Notes under the pieces: generated by a model
Told to the model about the DNA's origin: nothing
Database searches by the model: none
Seen by the model: only the letters and a program-made list of their open reading frames with translations
Made by a program: the position numbers and the translations under genes
From: Massilia sp. Mn16-1_5
Lineage (GTDB): Bacteria > Pseudomonadota > Gammaproteobacteria > Burkholderiales > Burkholderiaceae_D
Length of the DNA: 64,000 nucleotides
Direction of reading: 5' to 3'
Assembly (NCBI RefSeq): GCF_004798585.1
Contig: NZ_PPXQ01000001.1
Span: forward strand, 372,001 to 436,000
Part shown: in pieces, positions 63,802 to 64,000 of the stretch
How positions within the stretch are numbered: the first letter of the stretch is position 1
Layout of the letters: each line of letters opens with the position of its first letter

Positions 63802-64000
63802 ATGAGAATCAAGGAAGCTTTGTTGGGGACGGCCCTGCTGGCCGCCACGGCTGCGCATGGCGCCCAGATGCGCGACTACCGTTCGGTGGCGATCAGCGCC
63901 GGCGGCGAATCGATCGCCGCGATCGAATCGAGCGACCCTGGCATCCCGGGCCAGCGCGCCCACGCCGCCATCGTCGTACGCGATGCCGCCAGCGGCCGCA
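63802..64000 (+). CDS. Secreted protein, truncated at window edge (S9-peptidase/propeller-like start)
   Basis: The first 66 codons only. It has a signal peptide (about residues 1-20), then MRDYRSVAISAGGESIAAIE and IVVRDAASG, which look like the first blade of a TolB/S9-peptidase beta-propeller. GAGGAG precedes the ATG at 63802. The rest lies outside the window, so the assignment is tentative. Confidence 0.5.
   Translation, partial: MRIKEALLGTALLAATAAHGAQMRDYRSVAISAGGESIAAIESSDPGIPGQRAHAAIVVRDAASGR

Overview
The window is dense, very GC-rich bacterial chromosome. Gene content and order point to a betaproteobacterium of the Oxalobacteraceae (Massilia/Telluria-like). Evidence: adjacent argF-argG, a ZTP riboswitch in front of glyA followed by nrdR, a minor-pilin operon and ribD-ribE, a complete ybgC-tolQRAB-pal-cpoB operon, many small Burkholderiales-type unknown proteins, and many soluble hybrid histidine kinases. 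The taxonomic call is inference from gene families; no rRNA is present. I see no phage, insertion sequence, CRISPR array or replication origin, so this looks like chromosomal core with short accessory patches.

Layout. 0-4 kb: secreted DNA/RNA endonuclease, a winged-helix/small-membrane-protein cluster, a PhyH-type dioxygenase and a NUDIX hydrolase. 4-13.4 kb: the most unusual region. A hybrid histidine kinase and a multicopper oxidase lie head to head, and both lack their 5' ends. They are followed by a SCO-like copper chaperone, a secreted Ig-like protein, a second intact multicopper oxidase and a second SCO-like protein that has lost its copper ligands. 13.4-19.2 kb: YkgJ-type protein, argG, argF, rsgA, a pterin dehydratase, an M48 protease and orn. 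19.2-29 kb: an intact hybrid kinase, a periplasmic metallo-beta-lactamase-fold hydrolase, an esterase, an HPP/CBS membrane protein, a Cif-like secreted epoxide hydrolase, DUF2127, an orphan gene bracketed by a direct repeat, a glycine-zipper protein and a SEC-C protein. 29-46 kb: srkA, a 775-residue coiled-coil protein, a DUF475 (TerC-like) protein, a divergent PAP2 protein, an RND efflux pair, two low-complexity lipoproteins, NAD(P)HX dehydratase, a histidine phosphatase, cystine transporter tcyP and a chemoreceptor.

46-64 kb: a GGDEF/EAL protein with a degenerate GGDEF site, tRNA-Lys, the Tol-Pal operon, ydfG, the ZTP riboswitch with glyA, nrdR, a pilV-pilW-pilX-pilE-fimT operon without pilY1, ribD, ribE, a NERD-type protein and the start of a secreted protein cut by the window edge.

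Working together: tolQRAB-pal-cpoB and ybgC make up the envelope-constriction machine. The ZTP riboswitch links one-carbon/purine status to serine hydroxymethyltransferase. ribD and ribE supply two steps of riboflavin synthesis. The two oxidase/SCO modules look like a periplasmic copper-oxidase locus. A dispersed palindrome family (GTAGGGTGGGC...) sits in several intergenic gaps.
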